A stretch of DNA of 64,000 nucleotides from Gammaproteobacteria bacterium. Lineage in GTDB: Bacteria > Pseudomonadota > Gammaproteobacteria > Steroidobacterales > Rariloculaceae. The position numbers and the translations under genes were made by a program. The notes below the pieces were generated by a model. That model was not told where the DNA came from. It was given only the letters and a program-made list of their open reading frames with translations, and did not search any database. The stretch spans positions 1-64,000 of the forward strand of contig PKRJ01000005.1 in the NCBI GenBank assembly GCA_017577365.1, read 5' to 3'. Positions 61,472-64,000 of the stretch are shown in pieces (the first letter of the stretch is position 1; each line of letters opens with the position of its first letter).

Positions 61472-62455
61472 TCAAACGATGTCGTGCGAGATCTTGTTGT
61501 GATGCGCCCACAGGCTCTGATGGACGTCGTAGAGGAATTTGCCGGGATCGTCGAAGCGGCGCGCGAGATCGTCCATGACGCCGGCGTCGAGCATCTCGGC
61601 GGCGCTGTATCCCTGCCGCAGCAGCTCGGTCGTGCGCTCGAACAGCGTGAGCATCATCTCGTGCTCGACCGCGACGTCCTTGCGGCGCACGGCTGGGCCG
61701 TAGCTCGGCACGTAGAGCGTCGCGTCGTCGCCGATCTCGAGCAGCCGGGCGAGCGAATCGACGCGCCCGCCGAGCCAGCCGCCGCCGAACCAGTCGAGCT
61801 CGGGATCGACGAGCGGCGACACCGCGTCGCCCACCGCGATGATGTCCGCGTCCGTGAAATGGACGTAGACGTCGCCGTCGGTGTGCGCCTCGATCAGGTA
61901 GCCGATCTCGACGTTCTCGCCGCCGAGCTCGAGCGTGCGGCGGTCGCGCAGCGTCTCGGTCGGCCGCGCCGCGGTGGGAACCGGCTCGCGGTAACGGTCC
62001 TCGTCGCGCAGGTAATAGCCGTGCGTCAACCGGAAACGCGTCTTCTCGTGCGCGACGATCGTCGCGCCGCGCGCGCCGAACGTCTCGTTGCCGCCGATCT
62101 GGTCGAGGTGCCAATGGGTATTGATCACGGTATCGACGCGTCCGCCGCCCGGCAGCGATTCGAGCGCTTCGACGAGCGCTCGGGTCTCGCCGGGGGCTCC
62201 GCTGTCGACGAGCGTCTGGCCTTCCGCAGTCGCGCGGACGAGCACGTTGCCGCCTAGACCCGAGACGAGCGAGAACGGGCCGCGCAGGCCCGTCACGGCG
62301 CGCTCGGCCGAAAGCGCTCGGCGCGGCCAGCCGGGCAGGAGGCCCGCGAGCAACGCGCCGAAGCCCGCTAGCAGCACGGCTCTGCGTTTCGTGCGCGGCG
62401 CGCGAAGGGTCGCTGCTTCGCTCACGTGTGCCGGTTTCGAGTCGTTGGACGTCAT
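61472..62455 (-). CDS. Metallo-beta-lactamase-fold protein with a reduced metal site, Tat-like leader
   Basis: The 327-residue protein has a basic segment RTKRRAVLLAGFGALLAGLLP, a twin-arginine or membrane leader. The MBL core has NTHWHLDQIGG (H114, H116, D118, Q119), H191 in EAHTDGD, D210 in AVGDAV, and YVPSYGP (Y252). The second-metal His residues of typical members (HxHxDH and PGHGP) are thus Gln and Tyr. Metal site 1 (H114, H116, H191) is intact. It may be a mononuclear hydrolase or a binder. Its ATG overlaps the DUF1552 stop by one base. Confidence 0.82.
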   Translation of the reverse strand: MTSNDSKPAHVSEAATLRAPRTKRRAVLLAGFGALLAGLLPGWPRRALSAERAVTGLRGPFSLVSGLGGNVLVRATAEGQTLVDSGAPGETRALVEALESLPGGGRVDTVINTHWHLDQIGGNETFGARGATIVAHEKTRFRLTHGYYLRDEDRYREPVPTAARPTETLRDRRTLELGGENVEIGYLIEAHTDGDVYVHFTDADIIAVGDAVSPLVDPELDWFGGGWLGGRVDSLARLLEIGDDATLYVPSYGPAVRRKDVAVEHEMMLTLFERTTELLRQGYSAAEMLDAGVMDDLARRFDDPGKFLYDVHQSLWAHHNKISHDIV

Positions 62456-63804
62456 CAGAAGCCGGCGACCTCGCCGGTGCTGTTCGCGAAACGGTCGAGC
62501 TCGAAGCCGACCTTGTTCAGCACGGTCAGATGCAGATTCGCGAGCGGCGTGCGCTCGGGAAGCTCGATGTGCCTTCCGCCGTTCAGCGTGCCGGCGCCGC
62601 CGCCGACGAGAATGATCGGCAGCGGATAGTTGTTGTGCCGGTCGCTGTTGCTCATGTTCGAGCCGTACATCAGCATCGAGTGATCGAGCAGGCTGCCTTC
62701 GCCGTCCGGCGTCGCGGCGAGCTTCGCGACGAATTCCGCGAAGCGCTCCATGTGATAGCGCTGGATGCGCACGAGCTTGCGGAGGCGCTCGAGGTCGTTC
62801 GCGTGGTGCGACAGCGGATGGAACGCGTCCGGCACGCCGATGAAGTTGTACGTGCGGTTCGTGCCTTCGGCGACCATGATGTACGACACGACGCGCGTGA
62901 GATTCGCCTGATACGCGAGCGCGATCAGGTCGAACATCAGTTTGACCTGCTCGTCGAACGAATCGAGCTCGCCGACCGGCGCCTCGGGCAGCTCGATGCC
63001 GGATAGGTCACGCTGCTCCGCCCGCTCGACGCGCCGCTCGACCTCACGGACCGTGTCGAGATACTGGTCGAGGATCACGCGGTCGCCGTGGCCGAGCACG
63101 CGCTTGAGCTCGTTCGTCCGCTCGGCGACGAGATCGAGGAGGCTGCGAGTCTGCCGCGAGACCGCCACGCGCTCCTCGGGCGTATCGCCCTCGCCGAACA
63201 GACGCATGAAGACCTTGCGCGGATTGAACTCCATCGGCAGCGGCGACGTCTCGTTGCGGAACGAGAGCGTCGAGCTGTAGTAGCAGCCGCCGCTGCCGGC
63301 CGCGCACGCCGCGGCTTGCACCGGCGTCTCCGCCGCGACCTCGAGCGAGGGCAGGGGCGTTTCCTGACCGATGCGGCTCGCGATGATCTGGTCGACCGTC
63401 GCCGCCATCTTCGCGCCGGTCGCGCTCGTGTCCGGGCGCACGCCGGAGAGCCACGTCGCAGGCACGAGCGTATGCACCGAGTTCGCCGCGGCTTCGTTGT
63501 CGAGATTCGCGAACGAGACGAGCTGACGCTTGAAGGGCTCGAGCGGCTCCAAGATGTGGCTCAGCTTGAAATCGTCCCCGGCGCCGCTCGGCGTCCAGTG
63601 ATCCATCGCCGCGCCGTGCGGGGTATTCGCCATGATCGCGCCGTGCGGCAGGTAGAAGAATCCGACGCGTAAGTTGGGCCGAGCCTCGGTCTTCGCAAGT
63701 GCCGTCGCCGCCGGGATCATCGCATCGAGAAGCGGCAGGCCGATCGCGACGCCGGCGCCGCGCAGCACCGTGCGGCGCGATAGATGTTTCTTCGTCAGAT
63801 ACAT
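62455..63804 (-). CDS. DUF1552 family exported protein
   Basis: The 449-residue protein has a clear Tat leader (SRRTVLRGAGVAIGLPLLD) and the DUF1552 blocks FFYLPHGAIMANTPHG, HTLVPATWLSGVRP, YYSSTLSFRNETSPLPMEFNPRKVFMRLFG and LLDHSMLMYGSNMSNSDRHNNYPLPIILVGG. The last segment resembles the metal site of alkaline-phosphatase/sulfatase-type folds (DUF1501 relatives). These proteins occur with DUF1592/1588/1585 cytochrome-like partners in Planctomycetes, Myxobacteria and some Proteobacteria, always with unknown function. It overlaps the MBL gene by one base. Confidence 0.9.
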   Translation of the reverse strand: MYLTKKHLSRRTVLRGAGVAIGLPLLDAMIPAATALAKTEARPNLRVGFFYLPHGAIMANTPHGAAMDHWTPSGAGDDFKLSHILEPLEPFKRQLVSFANLDNEAAANSVHTLVPATWLSGVRPDTSATGAKMAATVDQIIASRIGQETPLPSLEVAAETPVQAAACAAGSGGCYYSSTLSFRNETSPLPMEFNPRKVFMRLFGEGDTPEERVAVSRQTRSLLDLVAERTNELKRVLGHGDRVILDQYLDTVREVERRVERAEQRDLSGIELPEAPVGELDSFDEQVKLMFDLIALAYQANLTRVVSYIMVAEGTNRTYNFIGVPDAFHPLSHHANDLERLRKLVRIQRYHMERFAEFVAKLAATPDGEGSLLDHSMLMYGSNMSNSDRHNNYPLPIILVGGGAGTLNGGRHIELPERTPLANLHLTVLNKVGFELDRFANSTGEVAGF

Positions 63805-63816
63805 CGCTGCACCCTG

Positions 63817-64000
63817 CTAGTCGCCGCGCGATACCGGACGAGCGGCCGCGGCGAGCTCGGCTTCGGTGAGCTCACCGTGGGCCGGCGCCTGCATCCGGAA
63901 CACCGCGCTGCTCACGATCCCGGCGATGATCGCCGAGAACCGATAATCCTGCGCCTCGGCGCGACGGACGATCTCGCGCACCTGCGGCATGTCGAAGTGC
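63817..64000 (-). CDS. C-terminus of a DUF1592/DUF1588/DUF1585-type protein, partial
   Basis: The last 61 codons of a gene that starts beyond the right edge are seen. The translation FDMPQVREIVRRAEAQDYRF, followed by SAIIAGIVSSAVFRMQ, is the usual DUF1585 ending of the large c-type-cytochrome-associated proteins that always precede DUF1552. A short tail with GELTEAELAAA follows. The stop (63817-63819) lies 12 bases before the DUF1552 start, so the genes form one operon. Confidence 0.85.
   Translation of the reverse strand, partial: HFDMPQVREIVRRAEAQDYRFSAIIAGIVSSAVFRMQAPAHGELTEAELAAAARPVSRGD

Overview
The window is a GC-rich chromosomal stretch (roughly two thirds G+C by eye) from a Gram-negative bacterium. 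Cytochrome bd, two TonB-dependent receptors, lipoprotein and Tat signals, Na/Pi-PhoU, NnrU and a tesA-ybbA-ybbP locus point to Proteobacteria, most likely a gammaproteobacterium of the Steroidobacter/Nevskiales kind. This placement is an inference; there is no rRNA here. I see no phage, integrase, transposase or CRISPR array. Both tRNAs lie on the minus strand.

Left part (1-15 kb): the end of an acyl-CoA synthetase/GNAT fusion; a small secreted DUF6152 protein with a Tat-exported TIM-barrel protein; cydAB; an SMP-30-like protein; a second DUF6152 followed by two DUF6644-like membrane proteins; an exported protein with two half-repeats; a Tat-exported dienelactone hydrolase; a decayed FtsX-type permease that still has a perfect operator-like inverted repeat; an exported VOC protein; and an Na/Pi cotransporter with a PhoU partner.

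Middle (15-32 kb): a YtrA-type GntR regulator with a good promoter; a mycobacterial-style AhpC/AhpD peroxidase pair; DUF72; a flavodoxin-fold/UbiA fusion; NnrU; an exported methyltransferase; a membrane-anchored histidine phosphatase missing its second catalytic His; an ABC-2 type ATPase without a permease; Yip1; a MacA/MacB-like efflux operon split into adaptor, ATPase and permease; an SLC13 carrier; a LysR regulator; an amidase; and a VOC protein.

32-49 kb: a beta-propeller protein preceded by a 110-bp palindromic element; a large TonB receptor; tRNA-Ser(UGA); a TPR protein; a second, intact histidine phosphatase; YjbQ; tRNA-Ala(CGC); an FAD-linked oxidase; an epoxide hydrolase; a 126-bp element with perfect 37-bp arms; and a clear cyclic-di-GMP-I riboswitch in front of an exported beta-helix protein. 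Then come a methyltransferase, a DUF2946/TonB receptor pair (probable metal uptake) and an SMR pump.

Right part (49-64 kb): a cluster of exported proteins in which three diverged members of one family (shared G-x-x-IG-x-W-x-GD motif) sit with two more DUF6152 genes, two of the three in overlapping gene pairs. Next are a soluble aldose dehydrogenase, DUF4159, tesA divergent from ybbA-ybbP, and an ankyrin / degenerate metallo-beta-lactamase / DUF1552 / DUF1592-type operon that runs off the end. The most promising uncharacterised systems are the DUF6152-centred exported modules (four DUF6152 copies in 64 kb) and the c-di-GMP-controlled beta-helix gene.
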